Shown one piece after another: positions 30,176 to 38,500 of a stretch of DNA of 64,000 nt. Where the stretch lies: assembly GCA_963697675.1 (NCBI GenBank), contig CAVOOW010000002.1:209446-273445 (forward strand), in the 5' to 3' direction. The notes under the pieces are model-generated. The model was not told the origin of the DNA, did not search any database, and saw only the letters and a program-made list of their open reading frames with translations. Position 1 is the first letter of the stretch. Every line of letters begins with the position of its first letter. Both the position numbers and the translations under genes were made by a program. Source of the stretch: CAVOOW01 sp963697675. Its GTDB lineage: Bacteria > Actinomycetota > Actinomycetes > JACCUZ01.

Positions 30176-30478
30176 TCAGACGTGGCCGTTGCTGCCGGCG
30201 TAGCCGCCGCTGCCTTCGGTCGGCTCGGAGCCTTGGCCCATCCAGGCCGGCTTCTTCTCCTGCCACTTGTCGCCGACCTTGCCGGTCGCCATGTCCTTGG
30301 CGGTCGAGAGGACGTCGGTCGCCTGGTGGCCGATCGTGTTGGCCGTCCCCTGCACCGCCGGGTTGCTGGCGAAGGCCCGAGCCGCCTCGCGGATCTGGTC
30401 ATAGCGGCCGCGGCCGGCCTTGCTGCCGAGGATGTAGCCGGTTGCGAAGCCGGCGATGAACGTGACCTTGGTGCGCAT
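30176..30478 (-). CDS. YtxH-like small membrane-associated protein
   Basis: 100 aa. One short N-terminal hydrophobic segment with a Gly pattern (FIAGFATGYILGSKAGRGRY) is followed by a helical region (QIREAARAFASNPAVQGTAN) and a polar Gly/Ser tail. This is the standard architecture of actinobacterial YtxH-like proteins, which are stress-associated in other bacteria but not characterised here. It ends shortly downstream of the topoisomerase start. Confidence 0.8.
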   Translation of the reverse strand: MRTKVTFIAGFATGYILGSKAGRGRYDQIREAARAFASNPAVQGTANTIGHQATDVLSTAKDMATGKVGDKWQEKKPAWMGQGSEPTEGSGGYAGSNGHV

Positions 30479-30631
30479 GTCTCGCCTCCCGTAGAACCTG
30501 AGCTAGCCATTCTCGCGCGTCCGGCCCCTACCCGCATCCGCGGACCCGACACCAACGCCGGGCAACGCGCGGGGCAGGTGCGCTAATCTGTGCCATCGCG
30601 ACCGGCGCTAGGCTTGTGCAGGCCGGTCCGA

Positions 30632-30704
<73 letters not shown>

Positions 30705-30722
30705 CAACCGAGAACCCGCAGG

Positions 30723-31562
30723 TCACCCGCCCAAGGCGTCCGCGGGCGTGGGCAGCCACCCGACGTGACCGGCGAGCAGCGCGTAGCCGACGAACGCGAC
30801 GACGTCCATCAGGGTGTGCGCGACCACCAGAGGTCCCACTCGTCCCCACCGGGTGTAGAGCCAGCCGAACACCAGCCCCATCACCGCATTGCCCGCGAAG
30901 CCCCCGAGGCCCTGGTAGAGGTGATAGCTGCCGCGCACCAGCGCGCTGACGACGATGGATGCGCCCGGGCTCCAGCCCAGCTGCCGCAGCCGGGTGATCA
31001 GGTAGCCGAGCACGACGACCTCTTCGAGCAGTGCGTTCTGCAGAGCCGAGAGGACGAGCACGGGGATGCGCCACCAGACGTCCGGCAGGTTCTCCGGGAC
31101 AACGGTGAGCTCGACGCCCAGGGCGTGGGTGACCAGATAGAGCGCGAGCCCGGTGCCGCCGATCACCGCCGCAACGACGGCGCCCCGTACGACGTCCTGT
31201 TGTGGACGTGATGTGTCGAGGCCGATAGTCCGGAGACTCTGGCCGGATCGGACGAGCAGGTAGGCCACGAGGAATACGGGAGCCAGACCGAAGCCGAGCG
31301 CCAGCAGCTGGAAGGTGAGGTCGATCCACGGTCGGCCCGGTGCCCGGCTGGAGTTCAGGACGGCGGCCTGGTTCGCCAGCTTGCCCGGCTCGGTGGCCGA
31401 GGCGATGAGATCGACGAGCGCGAAGACCCCGGACCGGCCCAGCGACAGCGCGAGAACGATCCACACCTCGAGGATGATCAGCCGTCGGCTGAGTCCAGGA
31501 GGCGCGACGGTGGGCGGTCGATCATCGGACACCCGTCCATCGTCGCCGTTGCTCAGCCACAT
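30723..31562 (-). CDS. CPBP family intramembrane metalloprotease
   Basis: 279 aa with about seven to eight hydrophobic segments. The CAAX-protease/bacteriocin-processing signature is present: the glutamate pair in ALLEEVVVLGYL, a conserved His in RGSYHLYQG and the last motif VAHTLMDV. Members are Rce1-like membrane proteases whose bacterial substrates are mostly unknown. It follows the divergent tRNA-Asn by a few bases and is in the same direction as the DedA/PAP2 pair. Confidence 0.85.
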   Translation of the reverse strand: MWLSNGDDGRVSDDRPPTVAPPGLSRRLIILEVWIVLALSLGRSGVFALVDLIASATEPGKLANQAAVLNSSRAPGRPWIDLTFQLLALGFGLAPVFLVAYLLVRSGQSLRTIGLDTSRPQQDVVRGAVVAAVIGGTGLALYLVTHALGVELTVVPENLPDVWWRIPVLVLSALQNALLEEVVVLGYLITRLRQLGWSPGASIVVSALVRGSYHLYQGLGGFAGNAVMGLVFGWLYTRWGRVGPLVVAHTLMDVVAFVGYALLAGHVGWLPTPADALGG

Positions 31563-31593
31563 CGCACCATGGGGGTCGGGGAGATGCAGCCCG

Positions 31594-32229
31594 TCAGAAC
31601 CGCATCGACCGGCGGACGTCGCTCCTGGCGCGGTTCCGCCGCCGGTGCTTCCAGTACGCGAACGCCGCGCCGCCGAGCAGGACGACGGCGAGCGCCGCGC
31701 TGACCTGGCCGAGAACGTGCACCAACGACTGGTAGGACGCGCCGGCGAAGAACCCGAGCAGCGTCAACCCGACACCCCAGATGACCCCGCCGGCGGCGTT
31801 GAACACCAGGAACCGCCCGTACGGCATCCGGCTCATGCCGGCCAGACCCGGCATCACCGCTCGCAGGAAGGCGGTGAAGCGGGCGACGAACACCGCCCAA
31901 CCGCCACGGTCGCGCAGCGTGTCCTGCGCACTCTCGATCCGGGACGTGTGGCGGCGGAGCAGCCGGGTCCGCAACAGTCGGGGCCCGTAGAGCCGGCCGA
32001 CCTCATAGCCGACGCTGTCCCCGACCACCGCGGCGACGACCACCAGCGGCAACATCACCGCCAGGTCGAGGCGGCCGGTCGCGCAGAGCACGCCACCGAT
32101 GACGCACGCGGTCTCCCCGGGCAGCAGGAAGCCGACGAACAAGGCGGCTTCGGCGAACACGAGCGCGGCGATCACGAAGTACGCCAGGCCCGGCGGAACG
32201 TTCAGCAGTTGGTCGAGCAGGCCACTCAC
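31594..32229 (-). CDS. DedA/VTT-domain membrane protein
   Basis: 211 aa from a GTG (VSGLLDQLLNVPPG). The SNARE-associated/VTT domain shows FVGFLLPGETACVIGG, the re-entrant-type Arg motif VARFTAFLRAVMPGLAGMS and ending FFAGASYQSL. DedA proteins are lipid-handling membrane proteins, including undecaprenyl-phosphate and phospholipid transport or scrambling, and need proton motive force. The start probably overlaps the PAP2 stop (GTGA), so the two lipid-phosphate functions are coupled. The frame is open into the PAP2 region, which I attribute to an indel rather than a true fusion. Confidence 0.8.
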   Translation of the reverse strand: MSGLLDQLLNVPPGLAYFVIAALVFAEAALFVGFLLPGETACVIGGVLCATGRLDLAVMLPLVVVAAVVGDSVGYEVGRLYGPRLLRTRLLRRHTSRIESAQDTLRDRGGWAVFVARFTAFLRAVMPGLAGMSRMPYGRFLVFNAAGGVIWGVGLTLLGFFAGASYQSLVHVLGQVSAALAVVLLGGAAFAYWKHRRRNRARSDVRRSMRF

Positions 32230-32920
32230 GTTGCCGCCCGTCGCGGAGTCACAGTCACGGCGGACACCGCGGACACGGCGGGCACCTCGGACACCGTGGG
32301 CACCGCGGGCACCGGGCACCGCGGGCACCGCGGGCCGGCGCGCGACGAGCAGCGGGCGCAGCGGCGTCGCGCCCAGCGACTCCACGAGCCAGGTCAACGG
32401 TCGGGCCAGCAGCAGCCAGCCGACCAGCACGACGCCAGCGCCGAACGCGAACCCGGCGAGCACGTCGTGCGGATAGTGCGCCGCGATGTAGACCCGAGCG
32501 AACCCCATCAGCAGCGCCGCCACGGTCGCGACAATCCCCAGCCGTCTGGAGACGAGCCACAGTCCGGCCGCGACCGCGCCTGCCATCACCGCGTGGTCGG
32601 AGGGGAAGGAGAAGTCGGCCGAGCGGTGCGCGAGCACGAGTATGCCGGGGTGGTCGGTGTACGGACGCGCCTCGTGCACACCGTTGACGATGGGCTGGTT
32701 CGCCGCAACGGCGATCAATGTGGCAGCGCCGGTCCACAGCGCCGCCGCCATCGTGCGAGGTCCGCGCTCCCGGGCGACCCACCAGCCGGCCAGCAGCAGA
32801 CCGGCGAACAGCACGACCCCGTATGTGGCGTAGGCCAGCATCGCGCGCGTGCAGCCAGCCGGTGTCGCGGGCGAACTCGTTCAGCCCGCCGAACACGCCG
32901 GGCAACGATGTGGCAGCCAT
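32226..32920 (-). CDS. PAP2-superfamily lipid phosphatase (frame breaks)
   Basis: The N-terminus MAATSLPGVFGGLNEFARDTG (ATG at 32920, preceded by an AAAGAGG ribosome binding site) joins LAYATYGVVLFAGLLLAGWW in the next frame at 32841-32850. The three PAP2 phosphatase motifs are HEARPY, FPSDHAVMAG and RVYIAAHYPHDVLAG. The enzyme should dephosphorylate membrane lipids such as undecaprenyl diphosphate or phosphatidic acid. The last 40 codons are a low-complexity tandem repeat (32262-32338) where a further indel is likely; the natural stop is probably the TGA overlapping the DedA GTG. Confidence 0.75.
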
Positions 32921-32976
32921 GAAAGCCTCTTTCCCAGCGCCGTTCCTGGCCGAGCGGCAGCGGCAGGCCCGCAGCC

Positions 32977-33021
32977 CTACTACGATGAGAGTAGTAGAGA
33001 CTACTACTGTTCACGTAGTAG
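32977..33021. promoter_or_regulatory. CTACTAC/GTAGTAG operator array
   Basis: Four alternating 7-mers occur: CTACTAC (32977), GTAGTAG (32991), CTACTAC (33001) and GTAGTAG (33015). Adjacent pairs form inverted repeats, the tightest being GTAGTAG-AGA-CTACTAC. They lie between the divergent PAP2 and BlaI genes and probably are the operator of the BlaI-type repressor (inference). Confidence 0.6.
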
Positions 33022-33044
33022 TTGAGCCAGGTCGGAGGTCCCGG

Positions 33045-33444
33045 ATGCCGAAGCGGTCCCGCGTCCGTCGAGCCGACCGAGTCGCCGGGCGCCCGACGCG
33101 AACGTGGCGAGCTCGGCAACGAGGTCCTCGCTGCACTCGGTGCTGCCGATGGTCCGCTCACTCCCGCGCAGGTGCAGGCCGAGCTCGGCGGCGACCTCGC
33201 GTACACGACGGTCATGACCACGTTGGCTCGCCTGCATGAGAAGGGCGTGGTCGAACGCGAGCGGGCCGGTCGCGCGTACGCCTATTCGCTCGTCGACACG
33301 GCCAGCGTCACCGCCCGCCGCATGCGGCAGGTCCTCGACAGCGGCGATGACCGCGAGGTGGTGCTCGCCCGGTTCCTCGACGAGCTCGGCCCCGACGAGC
33401 GACCCGTGCTCGCCCGCCTGTTGCGCGACGCGAGCCGCCGATAA
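33045..33444 (+). CDS. BlaI/MecI/CopY-type winged-helix repressor (likely N-terminal frame break)
   Basis: The recognisable part is GELGNEVLAALGAADGPLTP, then YTTVMTTLARLHEKGVVERE, the winged-helix DNA-binding core, and a C-terminal dimerisation helix pair. It represses its own operon until cleaved by a partner M56 protease. The ATG at 33045 follows GGAGG with good spacing but is one frame away from the core; one extra base between 33045 and 33110 would join them. The alternative is a TTG at 33022 in the core frame. The M56 gene follows after two bases, the classical bla/mec regulatory pair. Confidence 0.75.
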
Positions 33445-33446
33445 CC

Positions 33447-34429
33447 ATGCACGTCGCCATCTACCTGCCGCTGCTCGTCGCCGCCGTGCTCGGCGCGACC
33501 GCGCCACACCTGTCCCGCGCGCTGCCGCCCGCGACGGCCACCCGACTGCTCGCCGGCGCGGGGGTGGCGACGGCCACGGCCACCAGCTTTGTGCTCGGCG
33601 TGCTCACGTTCACCCTCGTCGCGGAGTTCGGGCCGGTCGCCCGACTCGGCTCCTGGTCGACGTCGAGGCTCGATGCGTCGAACCCGGTGCCGGACGGCGC
33701 ATCGATCGCGGCAGGCGCGACGGTGTGCGTGCTCGCTTTTTTCGTTGTACGTGCGGTGGTTCGCAGTGTGCGCGCCACCCTTGCGGCCCGTCGGTTGTGC
33801 GGCGAGCTGGGCGGTGAGCCCGGCGACCTCGTGGTCATCGACGGCCCCGACGTCAGGGTCTTCGCCCTGCCCGCACTGCGCGGGCGCATCGTGGCCACGC
33901 GCCCGTTGCTCGCGGCGCTGCCTGCTGACGAGCGGCGTGCGGTGCTGGCGCACGAGACCGCACATCTGCGCAACCACCACCACCGGTACCGGTTGGCCGC
34001 CGAGCTGGCCGCCGCGGTCAACCCGCTGCTGCGGCCGCTGGCCCGCGGCGTCGACTACGCGACCGAGCGCTGGGCCGACGAGGCGGCCGCGGGAACGGTC
34101 GGTGACCGCCGGGTCGTCGCGCGCGCACTCGCCCGCTGCGGACTCGGCCTGCGGCTTTCCGCGCCGGGGCGGCGGAGGCCCTGCACCGCCCGAGCGAGCC
34201 GTCCCGACTGGTCCATCCGGCCGAGCCTTCTCGACTGGTCCGCCGCGTCGAGGCACTGCTTGCGCCCGCACCTCGCCATCGGCCGCTGCTCGTCGCCGGC
34301 GTCGCGGCCTTGCTCGTCGTCACGATGGTGGCCGTCGCGGAGACGCAGCGGGACACGGAGCACCTGTTCGAGAACGCCAGCCACAACGTCGCCGCCGCGC
34401 ACTCCGCCGCCGATGGTGGGTTGGGCTGA
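33447..34429 (+). CDS. M56 family (BlaR1-like) membrane metallopeptidase (one-base frame break)
   Basis: Hydrophobic N-terminal segments (LPLLVAAVLGA, TATSFVLGVLTFTL, CVLAFFVVRAVV) precede the zinc site VLAHETAHLRNHHH (HExxH). The frame breaks near 34150-34160: LARCGLGL continues in the other frame as AFRAGAAEALHRPSEPSRLV, then a final membrane helix LLVAGVAALLVVTMVAVAE and the stop at 34429. One missing base restores it. M56 proteins cleave the BlaI-type repressor after sensing an envelope signal. No penicillin-binding sensor domain is attached, and no beta-lactamase gene is nearby. Confidence 0.82.
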
Positions 34430-34432
34430 CGG

Positions 34433-35179
34433 CTAGGTCGCCGGCACCGGCTTGCGTCGGCCGAGAGAGGTCGCCAGCAGCCGGGTGACCAGCACCGCCG
34501 CCATGCTCTCCGCGACCAGCAGGCCGAGCAGCACCAGGAACTGCACGCGTCCCGCCTCGGCGGGGGAGGCACCGGCGAGCAGCAGCCCGACGTAGGCGCC
34601 GGGCAGCACCACGAGCCCGACGTTGCGGGTCTGGTCCAGCGCCGGCACCAACGCCCGGCCGGCCGACCGGCGCGAGACATCGGCGACGGCCTGCCTCGGT
34701 GAGGCACCGATCGCCAGGAATGCCTCCACGAGCTCCCAGCCCGCGAGCACGTCGTCGCGCATCCGGAGCGCCGCGAGCGTGGTGGCCGTCATCGTTCCGC
34801 CGATGACCTGCGCCGCGAACGGCACGAGGTCACGCGCGTCGCGGGGCAGCGCGCCGGTGACGATGACGACGGCGCAGACCGTGGCGGCTCCGATCGCGAT
34901 GGCAACCGCCGCGCTGCTGAACGCGTGCGGGACTCCGCGCAGCCGGCGGCTGCTCGTGTAGGCGGCGACCCCCACCATCAGCGTCAGGTAGACAGGTGCC
35001 AGGGCGGGCCGGACGAAGACGGCGCGGATCACGAACCCGACGACCGCGAGCTGCACCACCGCGCGTACGACAACTACCAGCGCATCGCGGTTCTGCCCCA
35101 GCCGGCCCACCCAGCCGACGAGCAGCAGCAGGGCGAGCAGGACGGCGACGGCGAGCGCGAGCGAGGACTGGTCGGTCAT
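34433..35179 (-). CDS. FetB/UPF0014-like ABC permease
   Basis: 248 aa with about six to seven transmembrane segments, starting MTDQSSLALAVAVLLALLLL. The conserved AAQVIGGTMTATTLAALRM and the EAFLAIGASPRQAVAD coupling-loop-like segment match the UPF0014/FetB family, which in E. coli exports iron with the ATPase FetA. No FetA-type ATPase is adjacent. The start overlaps the histidine kinase stop by four bases, so it is probably in the same operon as the two-component system. Confidence 0.78.
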   Translation of the reverse strand: MTDQSSLALAVAVLLALLLLVGWVGRLGQNRDALVVVVRAVVQLAVVGFVIRAVFVRPALAPVYLTLMVGVAAYTSSRRLRGVPHAFSSAAVAIAIGAATVCAVVIVTGALPRDARDLVPFAAQVIGGTMTATTLAALRMRDDVLAGWELVEAFLAIGASPRQAVADVSRRSAGRALVPALDQTRNVGLVVLPGAYVGLLLAGASPAEAGRVQFLVLLGLLVAESMAAVLVTRLLATSLGRRKPVPAT

Positions 35180-36516
35180 GCGTTGGCACGGTCGGGTGTC
35201 GCGGCGAGCGGCAGCCGAACGACCGCGCGCAGCCCCGGCTCGGCGTCCTCGAGATGCACCGAGCCGCCCAAGGACTGCACGAGCTCGCGGACGATCGCCA
35301 GTCCCAGGCCGCTCCCGCCCGAGTCCTGGCTGCGCGACGCATCGAGGCGGGCGAAGCGCTCGAAGACCCGCGCCCGGTCGGCGGCCGGGATGCCGGGGCC
35401 GTCGTCGCTGATGGTCAGCAGGGCCCACGGCCCGTCGTGACCGACCTCGACGGTCACACAGGAGCGCGCATAGCGCTCCGCGTTGCTGAGGAGGTTCTCC
35501 AGCACCCGCGCGAGCGCGTCCCCGTCCGCCTGCGTGAACACCTCGTCAGGCGAGTCGATGAGCTGTACGTCGACGCGGCTTCCCGGGCGTGCGGCCGCTG
35601 CCGCCACGAGTGCGCGAAGGTCGACGGGCCCGACGCGGCGCGAGGGGCGGCGCTCGTCATCGAGGCGGGCCAGGAGGAGCAGGTCGTCGACAAGACGTGA
35701 CAGGCGTTCGAGATCGGCGAGCGCGCCCTCCGACGTCTCGTCCCAGTCGGCGGCCTGCGGGTGTGCGCGGGCGACCTCGAGCTGGGTGCGGATCGAGGTC
35801 AGCGGGCTGCGCAGCTCGTGCGCGGCGTCGGCGACGAAGGCCCGTTGCCGGGCGCCGCCGGCGGCCAGCCGGTCGAGCATGTCGTTGAGGGTCTCGGCCA
35901 GCCGCGCGACCTCGTCCCGCGTCGCCGGGACCGGCAGCCGCGAACCGGTGCCTGCCTCGGTGATGGCCCCGACACCTCGTCGCAGCGCAGCCACCGGACG
36001 CAGCGCCGCCCCGACGAGGAACCAGCAGACCACGCCGAACGCCGCGATCAGCAGCGGGACCACGATGATCAGCACGAGCACGACGACGCGGAGGCTCCTC
36101 GACGCCTCGGTGCTGGAGACCGCAACCAGCACGGTGCGGCGGTCGTTCGCGGAGCCGGCCGTTGTGCCGACGATCCGCAGCTCGTCGGAGATCCCGATGC
36201 GGGACCCCGGCACCTCCTGCGTCACGCCACGGCGCGCCTGGGCGAGTGCCTTGCCGGACAGCAGTGGTACGAGCGCGTCGCCTCCCGGCGTCGCGGCCCG
36301 TACCCGGTCGTTGTCATCCACCACTTGTACGAGGACGGTGCCGCCGGCGACCGGCACCGTGTTGGGCAGGTTCCCGGTGTCCACGAGTGTCGCGACGTCA
36401 CGAGCGCGCTGCCGGGCCGAGTCGTCGAGGGTGCTCAGCAGGGTGTGCCGCAGCGCGACGGTCAGCACCACGGCGCCGCCGATCAGGACGAGGGCGACGA
36501 GTGCAGTCGCGGCCAC
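35176..36516 (-). CDS. Two-component sensor histidine kinase
   Basis: 446 aa. Two transmembrane helices (VALVLIGGAVVLTVAL and VVLVLIIVVPLLIAAFGVV) frame an external sensor of about 120 residues, followed by HAMP, the HisKA phospho-acceptor (FVADAAHELRSPLTS) and HATPase_c (NLLSNAERYA, SDDGPGIP, GSGLGLAIV). The GTG at 36516 is the first start after the response regulator stop, although AGGAG 80 bases further up is unused, so a small N-terminal indel is possible. Signal unknown. It pairs with the OmpR-type regulator. Confidence 0.92.
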   Translation of the reverse strand: MAATALVALVLIGGAVVLTVALRHTLLSTLDDSARQRARDVATLVDTGNLPNTVPVAGGTVLVQVVDDNDRVRAATPGGDALVPLLSGKALAQARRGVTQEVPGSRIGISDELRIVGTTAGSANDRRTVLVAVSSTEASRSLRVVVLVLIIVVPLLIAAFGVVCWFLVGAALRPVAALRRGVGAITEAGTGSRLPVPATRDEVARLAETLNDMLDRLAAGGARQRAFVADAAHELRSPLTSIRTQLEVARAHPQAADWDETSEGALADLERLSRLVDDLLLLARLDDERRPSRRVGPVDLRALVAAAAARPGSRVDVQLIDSPDEVFTQADGDALARVLENLLSNAERYARSCVTVEVGHDGPWALLTISDDGPGIPAADRARVFERFARLDASRSQDSGGSGLGLAIVRELVQSLGGSVHLEDAEPGLRAVVRLPLAATPDRANA

Positions 36517-36606
36517 GGTGAGGCGCGCCTGGATGCCGAGCCGGCCGCGTCGCCGCGATTCCGGTTTCGGCGCTTGCTCGGCGGCGGTTCTCCTGCCGCG
36601 GCCGCG

Positions 36607-37284
36607 TCAGCCACCGTCGGCTGCCAGCCGATAACCCACGCCGCGCACGGTCTCGAGCGCGCGCCGGTCGAAGGGCACGTCGATCTTGCGACGCAGATAG
36701 CCGACGTACACCTCCAGCACGTTGGGGTCGCCGCTGTAGTGGCTGTCCCAGACGTTGCGCAGGATCTGCGTCTTGGCCACCACCTCGCCGCGGTGCCGCA
36801 TCAGGAACTCGAGCAACGCGAACTCCCGCGGCGTCAAGGAGATCTCGGTGCTGTCCCGGTGCACGGCACGCGAGGCCGGGTCCAGGGTCAGATCGCCGGC
36901 GGCGAGCACTGCCGGCCGGTCCGGCGCGCCGCGCCTGAGCAAGGCACGGAGGCGAGCGACCAGGACGACGTACGAAAAAGGCTTGGTCAGATAGTCGTCG
37001 GCGCCGATGTCGAGCCCGTCCGCCTCGTCGTACTCCCCGTCCTTCGCGGACAGCATGAGCACCGGCACCCAGTTCTCCGCCGCCCGCAGCTGCTGGCAGA
37101 CGCGGTAGCCCGAGAGGCGGGGCAGCATGATGTCCAGCACGATCGCGGCGTAGTCCCCTTCGAGGGCGAGGTGCAGCCCGTCCTCACCGTCGTGCGCGAG
37201 GTCGACGGTGAAGCCCTCGGCCTGCAGCCCGCGGCGCAGCGCCTGCGCCAGGCGCACCTCGTCCTCCACCACCAGCACCTTCAC
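36607..37284 (-). CDS. OmpR/PhoB-family response regulator
   Basis: 225 aa from a GTG at 37284; another GTG at 37293 is possible. The receiver domain shows VLVVEDEV, the phospho-acceptor Asp in AAIVLDIMLPRLSG, and the switch Lys in ADDYLTKPF. The C-terminal winged helix includes LTPREFALLEFLMRH and DVYVGYLRRKID-like VYVGYLRRKI. It is divergent from the LolA-like/ABC genes, with CTCAG repeats between them, so it probably controls that exporter and itself. Confidence 0.93.
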   Translation of the reverse strand: MKVLVVEDEVRLAQALRRGLQAEGFTVDLAHDGEDGLHLALEGDYAAIVLDIMLPRLSGYRVCQQLRAAENWVPVLMLSAKDGEYDEADGLDIGADDYLTKPFSYVVLVARLRALLRRGAPDRPAVLAAGDLTLDPASRAVHRDSTEISLTPREFALLEFLMRHRGEVVAKTQILRNVWDSHYSGDPNVLEVYVGYLRRKIDVPFDRRALETVRGVGYRLAADGG

Positions 37285-37317
37285 GTGCCCCACCCTGCCC
37301 TGTTGGCACTGAGATGT

Positions 37318-37357
37318 CGCTGAGAGGGCCGTTCAGGGTCTCTCAGCGTCGTCTCAG
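37318..37357. promoter_or_regulatory. Response-regulator box: CTCAG direct repeats and CGCTGAGAG inverted repeat
   Basis: TTCAG at 37332, CTCAG at 37342 and CTCAG at 37353 are spaced 10-11 bases apart, as expected for OmpR-type tandem binding. CGCTGAGAG (37318-37326) and CTCTCAGCG (37340-37348) also form a 9-bp inverted repeat. They sit between the divergent regulator and LolA-like genes. Confidence 0.5.
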
Positions 37358-37380
37358 GACCGGCGAGGCAGAGTGGGTCC

Positions 37381-38500
37381 GTGATCAAGAACCCATCTCG
37401 TCTCACCCGTCGCCAGCTCGCCTGGACGGCACCCGCCGTCGGCCTCGTCGTCGTTGCGGCGGCCGTGGGGATCCCCATGGTGGCCAGCGCGTCGCCGTCG
37501 CTGCCGCACCGGTCGGCGGCCCAGCTGCTGGTCGACGTCAGCAAGGCCGGGGAGACCCCGATGTCCGGCACGGTCGTCGAGACTGCCCGGCTGGGCCTGC
37601 CGGCGTTGCCCGAGGTCGGTGGCATGTCCATCTCGCCGACCGCGCTGCTGGCCGGCTCGCACACGGCGCGCGTCTGGTACGACGGGGCCACGAAGGCCCG
37701 GATCGCCCTGGTCGGCAACCTCGCCGAGACCGACCTCGTGCGCAACGGCCGCGACGTGTGGCTCTGGACGAGCGGACAGAACACTGCCCAGCACGTGCGG
37801 CTGCCCGCCGAGATGGCGCACGCGACTCCGTCGTCTTCCATGTCAGCCGAGTCGGTCACGCCGCAAGCAGGCCGCGAAAGAGGCGCTCGCCGCAGTCAAC
37901 CCGACGACCAAGGTGACCGTCGACGGCACCGCATCGGTCGCCGGCCGGTCGGCCTACGAGCTGGTGCTCGAGCCCCGCGACTCGCGGTCGCTCGTCGGCG
38001 ACGTGCGGATCGCCGTCGATGCCAAGACGAGCGTCCCGTTGCGGGTGCAGGTGCACGCCGCCGGCGCCACGGGCCGGCCCGCGTTCGAGACGACGTTCAC
38101 GTCCGTGTCGTTCGGCAAGCCGTCGGCGAGCGTCTTCCGCTTCGCACCGCCACCGGGCGCCAAGGTGACCACGACGCACGTCGCGCCGCCGTCCGCAGAC
38201 GTGAAGGACCCCGCGCGTACGACATCTGATGGATCCTCGCCGAAGGTCATCGGCAAGGGCTGGACGACGGTGGTCGAGTTCTCCGGGGTGTCTCTCGCGC
38301 CTGGTGGCCCGGGTCGCGAGCGGGGTGGGGCGGCCGCACAGCTGTCGGCGCTGACCAGGGCGATGACACCGGTGAGTGGCGCGTTCGGCAGCGGGCACGT
38401 GCTGCGTACGAAGCTCGTGACCGTGTTGCTGCTCGACGACGGACGAGCCTTCGTGGGCTCCGTCTCACCCGCGTTCCTCGAGCAGGTGGCGGCCAAGTGA
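37381..38500 (+). CDS. LolA/MucB-like secreted lipoprotein-carrier-fold protein (one-base frame break)
   Basis: The signal sequence (AWTAPAVGLVVVAAAVGIPM, then ASASP) and first half (AAQLLVDVSKAGETPMSGTV, ARVWYDGATKARIALVG) join in the next frame to KQAAKEALAAVNPTTKVTVD and ELVLEPRDSRSLVGDVRIAV. The break is at CACGCCGCAAGCAGG (37861-37865), one extra C. The fold is that of LolA/RseB-type lipid or protein carriers, in actinobacteria often encoded with an ABC exporter and a two-component system as here. Joined length is about 372 aa. The stop overlaps the ATPase start by four bases. Confidence 0.78.

Noticed and set aside
32262..32338. Short GC-rich repeats as a CRISPR array
   Set aside because: The units are about 9 bp, contiguous and within a coding end; there are no spacers or cas genes. 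No CRISPR array was seen anywhere in the window.
31594..32841. A single PAP2-DedA fusion protein of 415 aa
   Set aside because: The frame is continuous, but a normal GTG start for DedA, a natural PAP2 start in another frame at 32920, and repeats prone to indels between the domains make two overlapping genes more likely.
33045..34429. A beta-lactam resistance locus
   Set aside because: The repressor/protease pair is present but there is no beta-lactamase, PBP or penicillin-sensor domain nearby.
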